Shown here piece by piece: positions 55,792 to 64,000 of a stretch of DNA of 64,000 nt (positions within the stretch are counted from its first letter, which is position 1; every line of letters begins with the position of its first letter). The notes under the pieces were generated by a model. It had not been told where the DNA came from, searched no databases, and saw only the letters and a program-made list of their open reading frames with translations. The translations under genes were made by a program, and so were the position numbers. Origin of the DNA: Dichotomopilus funicola (Eukaryota; Ascomycota; Sordariomycetes; Sordariales; Chaetomiaceae); assembly GCF_033296635.1 (NCBI RefSeq), contig NW_026944036.1, forward strand, positions 1 through 64,000, in the 5' to 3' direction.

Positions 55792-58596
55792 ATGTCTGTC
55801 TTCACTTTCGACCCTGACCCGCCCCGGGTTGCATCTCCATGGCTGCGGCCGGGTGACGCCAACAGATCACCAAGTTCGGGCCATCTGGCTGGCCAGAAGG
55901 GGACGGTCGGCCTCGGGCTGCTCTCCGACTATGGTGTCTCCAAACTAGAACCCGAGCCCCAGGACGGTCCAACCGAGTATAAACTTCACCTGCTCCTCAG
56001 ACCCCGCAGGAAGTATGAGAATGTGAGCACCACGGCTCGGATCTCCGGTTCCTCCTTGCCCAGGCCATCGTCCGAAGTAAAAACGTCAAAATCGGCCTCC
56101 ATCAGCCCTGGACCATCCGCCACTTCGGCCCAGACGCGCCAGGATCGTCTCGAGCACTTGACGACCCAGCTCCTATGGCGATTGCAGCAATCATGCCCTT
56201 ACCATGCCGGCACTGCTTCTCCGGCGCTTGTCATCCCTCAGCTACCCGACGAAAGCGACGCACTCAATGCGCAGGTCAAGATAGGCAAGTTGGTCCCGGG
56301 CTTGGAGGCATCGAGGGGGGCGCTTTACGAAATTGGCGTGGCGGACGATGGAACCCTGGCTGGTCTGACCAAAGACGAGATGGACGAGAGCCTTACTACT
56401 CTCCGCATTATGGCCGCCAGCTTGGGCTGTAATGTTGAAGTGCTCCGTATGCTGAGCGTAGGCGAGTGCGAATGGATTGAATCACGCGGCACGGAGGACG
56501 CTGCGGGGATGGGGTCAGGGGGCACATTGCGCAGGGCCCAGTTGTGGGTTGTCGAAGCGCTGGTGACGCCCGACTTGCGGCCCAGAGACGAGGCCCAGTC
56601 ACCGGCCGCCAGATCGCCTGCTGCAGCGCGGGTGACCGAGTCCTTGCCCGACCCAAAACAAGGCCCGCTGACGGCAAATCAGTTGCGAGTTACCTTGACT
56701 GGCCCAACGACGTCGGGTAAGTCGACCCTCTTAGGCACGCTCTCGAGCGGGACCCTGGATAATGGCCGGGGCAAGGGCCGCTTAGGCCTTCTCAAGCACC
56801 TCCACGAAGTCGCCTCTGGTATCACGTCCTCTGTCACTCAGGAGCTTGTTGGTTACAACGACGGGGAAATCATCAACTATGCTCACAGTGGTGTCGAGTC
56901 TTGGATTGATATCCACGACTTCACAAGGGATGGGCGGCTAGTCTACCTGTTGGACTCCGCAGGCCATCCGCGATACCGGCGGACCATTCTCCGAGGCATC
57001 GTCGGGTGGGCACCTCACTGGACTTTGCTGTGTATCGCGGCGGACGGATCGGAGTTCAACCCCGCTGCTGGCGCAACGACCGGCCCTCAAGACACTCTGG
57101 GACCCGCAAGCACTGGTGTTGACCTTGCGTCTGCCCACTTAGATCTCTGTTTGCGGCTCGGTCTTCCTTTGGTCGTGGTCATAACCAAATTGGACTTAGC
57201 AAACAAGTTAGGCCTCTCTGCAACGCTTAGCAAAATCCTGTCAAGTCTGAAGAAAGCTGGCCGGATACCCAAGATCGTGAAAGGAGGCTCACAAAGCGAT
57301 GCTGACCCTAGCCGGGTGTCCGACCTCGACAGGATAGCCGTCAGGGATGCGCTACATTCCATCGGGTTGGATGAGAACCTGGTTTCTGTTGTCCCAATTC
57401 TCTTAACCAGCGCGGTCGATGGCCGCGGTGTGGGCGCCCTGCACGCCTTGCTCCAAGGCCTCCCTTTACCTCGACCCCCAACGTCCTTTGACTTCATCGG
57501 TGCAGCCTTAAACCCCGAGCAGCCGGCCTGTCTCTTTCACATTGAAGACAGATTCAGTCTACCTGCGTCCTACGCCTTGGCCACCAATGACGCAGACGAA
57601 CAAACTGACCTGGGTACCGTCGTAGCCGGGCACCTCCGCTTCGGCAGCCTCTCCATTGGCGATCGAGTCGTCGTTGGCCCGTTCCCTTCCGAAGATGAAG
57701 ACAGCCATGGTGCGACGCCCGATGAGCGCGGCTTAGCTTTACCTCATAGCTACGGCCTTTCACCCGCGCACCCGTCGCCTTCCGAACTGAGCCGCGTTCC
57801 TTCGCGGAACGCAGTGTCGGCCTCGGCGACAAGCGGTGAGTGGCATACGGCTTCCATCGTCAGCATCCGTAACCTCCGGTTGCCGGTACAGACCCTCACC
57901 GCCGGGCAGGTCGGTTCCATAGGGATGGTGTTTGACCCGCTCCCAGCAACAGCAACCGCTGGCGATCATACCGGTGGCCAAATTATCAACAACCACCACG
58001 GCATCAAGGCCAAATCTGCGCCGGCGCATTCGCCATTATCGGCGACTCCGACACCCACTACCCCGGTCACTGCCTCTGGGATAACAAAACACCCTCGATT
58101 ACGCAAAGGCATGGTTGTAGCCGTACCCAGTCAGCACATGGTCTCGTCCGGCCTGTCGCTTCAAGCCGTGAGCGGGTTGACAGCCACGTTTGATGCCGAA
58201 AACCGCGAGGTTGCGACCCTGACGGCGGGTGTGCTTGTGAATGTGTACATTGCAAGTGTGCGGTCGGCCGCAAGGGTCGTGAGCATTTCCCGTGTAGGCG
58301 GCAGTACCAATCATGGAAGTAGGCTGACCACTGGCCAGGAAGGCGAGGCAGATGAAGAGGAAGGGTTGTTTGGACTGACCGAGGAGATCGAAGATGTTGA
58401 AGGGAGCGGTCGTCAGGGTCAGGGGCCAGCGACGATAGATGTTGAGAAGAATGGAGGTGTGGAGGTGCATTTTGAGTTGTTGTCGACGAGGGAGTGGGTA
58501 GAATTGGGGTCGCAAATTCTGGTGCTGGAGGGCGGGAGACAGGATCGGTCTGGACTGGAGGGGTTTGTGGGAAAGGTGGTTGAGATTGTGGAATAA
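55792..58596 (+). CDS. GTPBP1/GTPBP2-like translational GTPase
   Basis: A 934-residue single-exon GTPase related to animal GTPBP1/2, which resolve stalled ribosomes or help mRNA turnover; the fungal role is less defined. A disordered N-terminus (1-110) precedes the family-specific region (about 155-260, with KIGKLVPGLEASRGALYEIGV). GTPase motifs: G1 GPTTSGKST (304-312), G2 GITSSVT (343-349), G3 DSAGH (388-392), G4 TKLD (465-468) and a G5-like TSAVDGRG. EF-Tu-type beta-barrel domains 2 and 3 follow, interrupted by Ser/Pro/His-rich insertions (about 640-680 and 730-765) that are longer than I expect for the family. The ATG lies in aactccaATGTC. All nucleotide-binding motifs are intact. Confidence 0.9.
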   Translation: MSVFTFDPDPPRVASPWLRPGDANRSPSSGHLAGQKGTVGLGLLSDYGVSKLEPEPQDGPTEYKLHLLLRPRRKYENVSTTARISGSSLPRPSSEVKTSKSASISPGPSATSAQTRQDRLEHLTTQLLWRLQQSCPYHAGTASPALVIPQLPDESDALNAQVKIGKLVPGLEASRGALYEIGVADDGTLAGLTKDEMDESLTTLRIMAASLGCNVEVLRMLSVGECEWIESRGTEDAAGMGSGGTLRRAQLWVVEALVTPDLRPRDEAQSPAARSPAAARVTESLPDPKQGPLTANQLRVTLTGPTTSGKSTLLGTLSSGTLDNGRGKGRLGLLKHLHEVASGITSSVTQELVGYNDGEIINYAHSGVESWIDIHDFTRDGRLVYLLDSAGHPRYRRTILRGIVGWAPHWTLLCIAADGSEFNPAAGATTGPQDTLGPASTGVDLASAHLDLCLRLGLPLVVVITKLDLANKLGLSATLSKILSSLKKAGRIPKIVKGGSQSDADPSRVSDLDRIAVRDALHSIGLDENLVSVVPILLTSAVDGRGVGALHALLQGLPLPRPPTSFDFIGAALNPEQPACLFHIEDRFSLPASYALATNDADEQTDLGTVVAGHLRFGSLSIGDRVVVGPFPSEDEDSHGATPDERGLALPHSYGLSPAHPSPSELSRVPSRNAVSASATSGEWHTASIVSIRNLRLPVQTLTAGQVGSIGMVFDPLPATATAGDHTGGQIINNHHGIKAKSAPAHSPLSATPTPTTPVTASGITKHPRLRKGMVVAVPSQHMVSSGLSLQAVSGLTATFDAENREVATLTAGVLVNVYIASVRSAARVVSISRVGGSTNHGSRLTTGQEGEADEEEGLFGLTEEIEDVEGSGRQGQGPATIDVEKNGGVEVHFELLSTREWVELGSQILVLEGGRQDRSGLEGFVGKVVEIVE

Positions 58597-59029
58597 CGGT
58601 GGCAGCGACGGAGCGTGTGTTTGACTTTGATTACATGTTGTTTTTTGTTTAGTTGCGTTTCTGTTCTTATTCTCATGATTTGTTATTTACAATAGAAATA
58701 TATGCACATACCGGCATCAGCGTACCGTTCATCATTGGCGAGAAAGCTTGGAATCTGACGTTTTTGGTATGTTTCCGACAGGCTGGAGAAAGGCCAGCAT
58801 TGGGAAGTAAAACATCATGAGTTTTGGGACAACAACCTCGTGTTATTTATGGGAGATGACTACCTATTAGCCAAAGGGACGGTCGTTGCCCAAGGCCCAG
58901 ACCTAACATGTCGTGTGACCCAACATTAAACAGCGTTCCTTCCTCCGGTAGCCCCCCCGCCTCCCGGCCCCCATCTCACCGAGGTCCCGACGCTCTTTCC
59001 CATCTCAACCCGCCCACCCTTTATAACCT
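58597..59029. other. Intergenic between the GTPase gene and ncRNA copy 2
   Basis: This covers the GTPase 3' flank (AT-rich to about 58710), then pyrimidine-rich sequence (58925-59028) before the ncRNA TATA box, resembling the flank of copy 1. Confidence 0.35.
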
Positions 59030-59037
59030 AGACCCCT
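59030..59037 (+). promoter_or_regulatory. TATA-like element of ncRNA copy 2
   Basis: TTTATAAC lies 62 bp upstream of the A-box T, nearly the same spacing as at the 22-kb locus (63 bp) and the window-edge copy (61 bp). Confidence 0.5.
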
Positions 59038-59056
59038 GGTGCCTCCTTCCAACTAC

Positions 59057-59248
59057 CTCACCCGCCCAAGCGGCGGCTCCAACATGGTGCGTAGTGCACT
59101 TGGGGGGTTGCACCATCAGCAACTCTGCCACTCCGGGTTCGATTCCCGGGGCGAGCATCAATTGTAAAATCTGTTGGTTTCCACCAACGATTTTCGTAGC
59201 CCCTCGGCTGGGGTAAGCACGAGGTTACTCCAGGGGCGAGCTTTTTTT
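59057..59248 (+). ncRNA. Putative Pol III-transcribed structured RNA (copy 2)
   Basis: The locus has an A-box match TAGTGCACTTGG (59092-59103), a perfect B box GGTTCGATTCC (59136-59146) and a T7 terminator (59242-59248). The 5' end is inferred from the TATA position. Hairpins follow the same order as copy 1. An ATGGTGC/GCACCAT stem encloses the A box (59084-59116). CCGGG/CCCGG carries the TTCGATT loop. AAAATC..GTTGGT/ACCAAC..GATTTT lies at 59166-59194, followed by the same CGTA. A CCCC/GGGG hairpin lies at 59199-59214. The primary sequence of the first and last hairpins differs from copy 1 while pairing is kept. It does not form a standard tRNA: only about four acceptor pairs are possible and no normal D or anticodon arm. 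Function is unknown. Confidence 0.55.
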
Positions 59249-59660
59249 GGCTTTTTCTTTTCTACTTAGAATTGGCCCACATTTCTTAGTATTGATTATT
59301 GTTTCATCAAATCTTAGCTTGAACATACAACTGGATTTGATGTCCAATATATAAAGTGCCTCACGATTAAGGGTTGTCTTTACAAAAACTCCTGCTCAAT
59401 GCTCGGAATTGACGGCCGTAGTGCCCCCCAAAAATTGGATTGTTACGTCGTTTTCATATCTCTCTTCCATGGTCTTTCTACCCACATATAGTTCACCAGT
59501 CTACCCGAAAGCTAACGCCATGACGCCATCGCCCTTCTCTTTTATAGCCCACTACCCATTTAATCATCGTATCTTCAACTCCCATAGTCATTTCCCCCTC
59601 TTGATATTAAGCCCCGAAATAACCCCCTTCTCCTGCCTCGCAAAAAGCACATCCCATCCA
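59249..59660. other. Intergenic between ncRNA copy 2 and EMC6
   Basis: An AT-rich spacer with additional T runs just after the terminator (59253-59262). No conserved frame was found. Confidence 0.35.
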
Positions 59661-60174
59661 TCACGCCCTAACCAACCCATAAAACAGCGTCCACGTCAAC
59701 ACAAACCCAGCAAACCCATTCATCAGCCCGCCCGCCCAAACATCATATGCACCACGGAAGTACCGGCTTGTGTCCAGCAACGGTTTCCCCGCGGCCAAAG
59801 AGGTAGGCGCCACGCGCAGCGCGTACACAAGCGTGGCCGCGAGCAGGGAGAAGACGAGGTAGAAGAGGAAGCCGGCGTATGACTCGAGGCCGAGGATGCC
59901 GGCGGATACGCCGAAGAGGGAGGCGGTGAGGGATTGGAGGTTGTAGAGGGTCTGGAGAGCGGGGTTGTTAGTACATACGTGGTGGGTTTCTGAAAGGCTC
60001 GGTTGGAGGCCTGGCCTGGAAAGGTGGTCTGGAGTTGCAGGTTTGTTTCTGCGCGGGGCTGATGGGCCTGGGGGAGGGGGCCAAGGGGGTGGAATATGGG
60101 GGACAAACCCGGGTGTTGTGGACGAGCGACTCCTGCACAACTGGAGATATTTGAAGTTCCCGTTCGGATGGCAT
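59661..60174 (-). CDS. EMC6: ER membrane protein complex subunit 6
   Basis: A core transmembrane subunit of the EMC, which inserts tail-anchored and multipass proteins into the ER. Exons 60174-60109 and 59951-59661 join in phase 0 to 118 residues, the normal size. The short soluble N-terminus is MPSERELQISPVVQESLVHN. The conserved start of the membrane part is TLYNLQSLTASLFGVSAGILGL (a first helix in the family), followed by two further hydrophobic helices and RYFRGAYDVWAGGLMNG near the C-terminus. Intron 60108-59952 is longer than most here and sits before the first helix. Confidence 0.92.
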
Positions 60175-61486
60175 GGTTGCGGAGGTGTCGGTAAGGAGTC
60201 GATTGGTGAGGTAAGCTCTGGATCGTATCGTTCGTCTGGGTGATTAATTCATGTGCGTTTGGCCCGATGACGTTTGATCTAGCATCGATGGGCTGTGATG
60301 ATGAAGCGCGCGGGCGGGCGGGACGTGCCTTGTTCGGTCGGTTTGCTTGAAGTTGTAAAAAGGCCGTGGTTGCGATGTCAACCGGGCCGCTGCGAGCTTT
60401 GGAGCCGCGCCGCCATAATGCAGGGGCTCCGCTTGCTGGGGGATCGGCAAGCCACATGGCCTGCAGCTCATGTGGGGTTCAGAAACGCAGGACCGTGAAA
60501 TACACATCTCGCGTATGGTAACTTACCGTCACAAACTCATCTGGTCACACCGAGATTGGCTCTGCTGGCATCCTTGCCGAATAACGCCCGCAGCAATTCC
60601 ATTCTCAGGGGTTGAAACTTTCCAGGAAAAAGAGCCGGCCCACAGAACGATTGGAATGAAGAGCAAAAGTCAAGTGGAACTTGCGTTCTCGGCAACAGTT
60701 TAAGGACAATGGCTCAATTGCTCAATACCTTCAATGTGAGCTCAATGCGGCTGTGGCGATGATGGATGGAGCAAGGAGTACAAAGGACCCTGGGTTCCTT
60801 TGACATCTGACAAAACGTACGGTGTCCTGTATCTGTAATAGATCCGAGACGAAACGTCGTGTATTGATAGCGAAAGCCGCTGAGTAACAGGGGTTCAAGC
60901 TCAAAATCCCCAGCCAAACAGCCGCCAAATGAATTCATTAAATGTTTTGCGGCCTTCCCCCCCGGCGCATGGTGTCATTTACGGTGGAGATCCAAGGAGT
61001 TGAACGCAACGAACGCTTCGAGCCGAGGGTCTGATTCCCCCATCCCATTTCTTCGTCTTGTCCCGGCCGCCCACCTCGACCCCGAAACAGAAACAATGCA
61101 CAACACCCGTCGCAACGGCCCCATTCAACACTAAGAAACGAAACAAAGCCCGCATTCCCGTTGCGTCCCGTCCGATCGCCGCCGCCGCCGCCAGAGGCCT
61201 CGACCTGCGCCAACCTTGGGGTCCCGTTCGTTCAACTGGTTTTCGAAACGCCGTTTGCGAAAACGGCCGGGGAACGAGGAATCTCTGGTGTGCACCAAGG
61301 CGAGCAGATGGGGGGACTGGTACCATAGCCGCGTGACCACCCAGCAGCAGCAACAGTGTCGCTCATGGAGGCCATTATTCAAGACCATACACCACTTGCC
61401 GATTATCTGAAGGGTTAGACGCCGCCCGTTTTCCCTCTTCGTTTTCCCGTTCATCGCCACAGTTCTCATTCGGAGGCTTCTCGACC
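60175..61486. other. Divergent intergenic region, no supported gene
   Basis: This 1.3-kb spacer separates divergent EMC6 and the Inp2-like gene. Frames of 60-125 codons on both strands lack conserved motifs or splice support. A cag/CAA-rich patch lies at 61341-61355. No RNA gene was found. Confidence 0.35.
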
Positions 61487-63493
61487 ATGGTATTTCAATC
61501 GCTAACAGCTATTCTCCACCTAGACGAAGGCGAAGAACAGTCGTCCTGGATTACGCCGTCCGTTTCGGAGAACCACGATGTTTCGCCACCCCCGAGTCCG
61601 TCGTTCGCCCCGGTAGGGCGCCCGATGGTTAAGAAGCGCTTTCGCGCCAACCCGCCAAACCCCTTATCCCTCAACATCTCGCGAAACCGATTGAGTTCGC
61701 TACAGCATTCGTGTTCGGTGGGTTACTATCAAGCCTTTAAGTCATGCAAAACAGAGTAGGACATCTAACCCTTGAACTCGTGACGCAATAGAAAGCAGTG
61801 GTGTCGACAATAGACCGGGGCGACAACCTCAAATTCATCGAGCAGTTCCGATACACGATTGTCGCGTCGCAGCTGCTGAGTGGGCATTCGATCGCGGCAC
61901 ATCCGAATTATGAAAATCGGCCTAAGGAATCGCCGGACCCTCCGCCAAGCGCAACCGTCCCTACGTCCACGGGGTTGCTTGCCACGGCGGCCGCTGCCTT
62001 GGTTGTTGCATGGGTGGCAAGGTGGATTTACACGGGAGGCTATGCGCACTTGACGAAGAAGCGGGTGACCTTTACGGCGTTGATCTTGCTTGCGGTCGGC
62101 GCGGTATCGCAGGCCTATTTACGGCAGCAATGGCTACGGTATCTGAGGAACCAAGCCCTAGGCGAAGTGACTACGTTCGTTGCCAGGGCTCAAGATTTTG
62201 ATGGCGCCTCCAGCGCTGCCTTGTCTCTCGTTCAGGAGGTCGAGCTCGTCTCTCGGGGTTACAGGATGTGAGTCTGCATCTGTGTCGCATTTCCTCGCAG
62301 GGTACTAACCTTCATCTAGAAGCGCGCCGCTCCCTCCCATCAGCCGCATTGAGGATAGGTCGCAAACGCGTCGGTGCAGCAGGCTGCGCAAAGCGCTGAA
62401 GGTCGGGTTGTCCGACATGATTGAGAACTACGTGCAAATCTCCACGGCCATCAAAGGGTTCGCCGAGCAGATTGACTTGGAGAAGTACCATGACATCTAT
62501 GATATCAGTGATTTCGACATCTCCGACGCCATGCGAGGATTTTCGGAGGAGGAATTTGATGATGCGGAGTCGTTACGATCTTTGAAGATTGCCGCAGCTC
62601 GTTTCCATATAATCCGGAAGCTTTTTTTGTGTTCTCTCCTGGCCTTTGACGCGGCGGGCGACAACAACGACTATTTGCGATGGTCGACGGCGGTGGAAGG
62701 ACTCAGGACTTTGAACGAAGTAACGTCTCAAAGTTTCGAGAGAGTCCGTCAACTTCTTAGTGAAGAAGAGAGTATGCTAGCCCCGTCCGTAACTGCTTCT
62801 ACTCGATCGATCACGCTAACGTTGACAGATTTCACCACCCTCGCGGATACCAAATCGCCCTTGTCTCCAAACCGAGAGAAACGACGGTCTCAGTTTATGA
62901 AACTGAATTCCCTATCGATGGGCATCCGAGGACTGCAAGCAAAACTGGCTCTCCTACGAGAAGAGTCGGAGAAGACCCTGAACGAAGCGAATGACGTCTC
63001 GGACTTGGGGTCCAATCTCATGGCTCAGTATGAGTCCATTGGACAGGACCTGAAGCTGCTGACCCAAGCTTGGGAGGAAGGGAAAGCCGCTCTAGCATCG
63101 GGCATCGATCGGAATGAGAAGAGGCTGTCATCCATCAGCACGCTCCTCTCCCCAGCGACATCATTGAGCGGACTCACGACTGTGGATGAAGGCGGAGCGC
63201 TGGAAGCCTTCAAAGCCCTGACCGGAGAGTCGCCACCGGCTTCGACGTTCGGCAGCCCAAGGGTAGACTCGGACGAAGCGGAGGTGTTTGAAGCGGTCTC
63301 CTTGCCGTCCCGACCACGCAGCCTTCTCACGAGGGAAGAACGAATCGCCAAGATGAAGGAGGAGCGAGATAAGAGAGAAGTGGCTCGGGAACAAATCGAT
63401 GCGAGCCGCGGCATGCTCCGAGAGCTGGAGACGGTTATCAACCTGCGGCCGAAGCGGGCCACTATGCCAGCACCTTCTCGCGTTTCATTATGA
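61487..63493 (+). CDS. Vezatin/Inp2-like membrane protein (myosin-binding type)
   Basis: Exons 61487-61717, 61792-62267 and 62320-63493 join in phase to 626 residues; intron 1 has donor GTGGGT, a CTAAC branch point and acceptor ATAG. A Pro/Ser N-terminus leads to IEQFRYTIVASQLLSGHS. Two close transmembrane helices follow (about 138-155 and 169-186), then a large cytosolic helical region with repeated amphipathic stretches (LSDMIENYVQISTAIKGF, RGLQAKLALLREESEKTL). A basic, partly disordered C-terminus ends at RVSL. This layout matches the fungal myosin-binding vezatin/Inp2 group, in which Inp2 links peroxisomes to class V myosin for inheritance. The assignment rests on overall pattern, so peroxisomal function is an inference. 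Confidence 0.7.
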
Positions 63494-64000
63494 CAGTGAC
63501 GACACAAAAAACAAAAACAGACTAGCCAAGACTAACTATCTCGGCTTTCTTTCTTTCCTTTGTCGCCTTTATTTCCCGTGCATCGCGCTTGCGGCCCGAG
63601 TATCTATCAAATATGGGGTTATAGAGCTGGGTGGTTTGTCTTTTTGCTTTTGATCGGGTTGGCCTTCATCGGCGAGCGGCATCAGTTTGATTTTCATCTG
63701 GATTCTTAGGGTTCAATCATGGCGTTCCTGGGTCGGGAGTGTTGCGTGCATGCACAGTGGCGAGCATGCTAATTTTTCAGTTGCTTCTAATTAGACTTAA
63801 ACCGAGTATGTCCCATACAAATCATTGAGACAAAGACTGTGCCATTGTTTCGTTTGCCCTGTGTGTTCGGCCTCATGGTGGAGATTGGATGTGCTGGTTT
63901 CTGTGTTTCCTCGCTCATGGAAGTTCTTGTGATCTCATGACCCCCTGAGCCAGGGTCAACAAAGGCCTGCAAATAAACAGGCACCAACTGCCCAGCCCCC
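63494..64000. other. 3' flank of the Inp2-like gene to the window edge
   Basis: This covers 3' UTR sequence and 0.4 kb without a conserved frame. A minus-strand frame (63987-63787) of 66 codons is not supported. Confidence 0.35.

Noticed and set aside
1..64000. CRISPR arrays, insertion sequences, intact transposons, rRNA genes
   Set aside because: No regularly spaced repeats, no transposase or reverse transcriptase motifs, and no rRNA-like sequence were seen on reading the window.

Overview
The window looks like nuclear DNA of a filamentous ascomycete (Pezizomycotina, most like a Sordariomycete). Evidence: genes on both strands, introns of about 47-140 bp with GTA/GTG donors, CTAAC-type branch points and YAG acceptors, GC-rich coding sequence with AT-richer spacers, and typical fungal proteins (Sec9-type SNARE, Rcr-like PY protein, GPI cell-wall protein, fungal NLRs). 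No bacterial, plasmid, CRISPR or intact transposon sequence was seen. I chose exon structures by splice signals, reading phase and family knowledge; no alignment was run.

Layout. 0.3-5.6 kb: a divergent cytochrome P450 / MFS efflux pair. 6.4-31.8 kb: mainly housekeeping genes: TFIIS, a membrane-anchored cysteine synthase-like enzyme, NDUFAF7-type methyltransferase, alanyl-tRNA synthetase, a nuclear-looking conserved protein, an Rcr-like membrane protein, mitochondrial PP2C (Ptc7), a GPI-anchored Ser/Thr protein, Hpm1 histidine methyltransferase and a Baeyer-Villiger-type monooxygenase. 32.9-48.4 kb: an accessory block of three tandem, co-oriented NOD-like receptor genes (patatin - NB-ARC - TPR) sharing four intron positions. 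48.5-63.5 kb: housekeeping again: SDHAF3, Dhr2-type helicase, Sec9, a charged hypothetical protein, a GTPBP1/2-like GTPase, EMC6 and an Inp2/vezatin-like membrane protein.

Two things stand out. First, three loci (window edge 1-41 on the minus strand; 22394-22596; 59057-59248) appear to be members of a dispersed RNA polymerase III gene family. Each has a TATA element 61-63 bp upstream of an A-box position. The two complete copies also have an A box, a perfect tRNA-type B box, a shared hairpin with compensatory changes and a T-run terminator, but neither folds as a normal tRNA. In two copies, identity begins where transcription should start. Second, the third NLR has lost both patatin catalytic residues (Ser to Gly, Asp to Asn) but keeps an intact P-loop, so it looks like a pseudoenzyme receptor beside two presumably active paralogues.

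How the genes fit together: the P450 and efflux pump may form a small modification/export pair. Several unlinked genes serve mitochondria (NDUFAF7, SDHAF3, Ptc7, possibly dual-targeted AlaRS) or the secretory/membrane system (Sec9, EMC6, Rcr-like, GPI protein, Inp2-like). The NLR array is the only block that looks lineage-variable.
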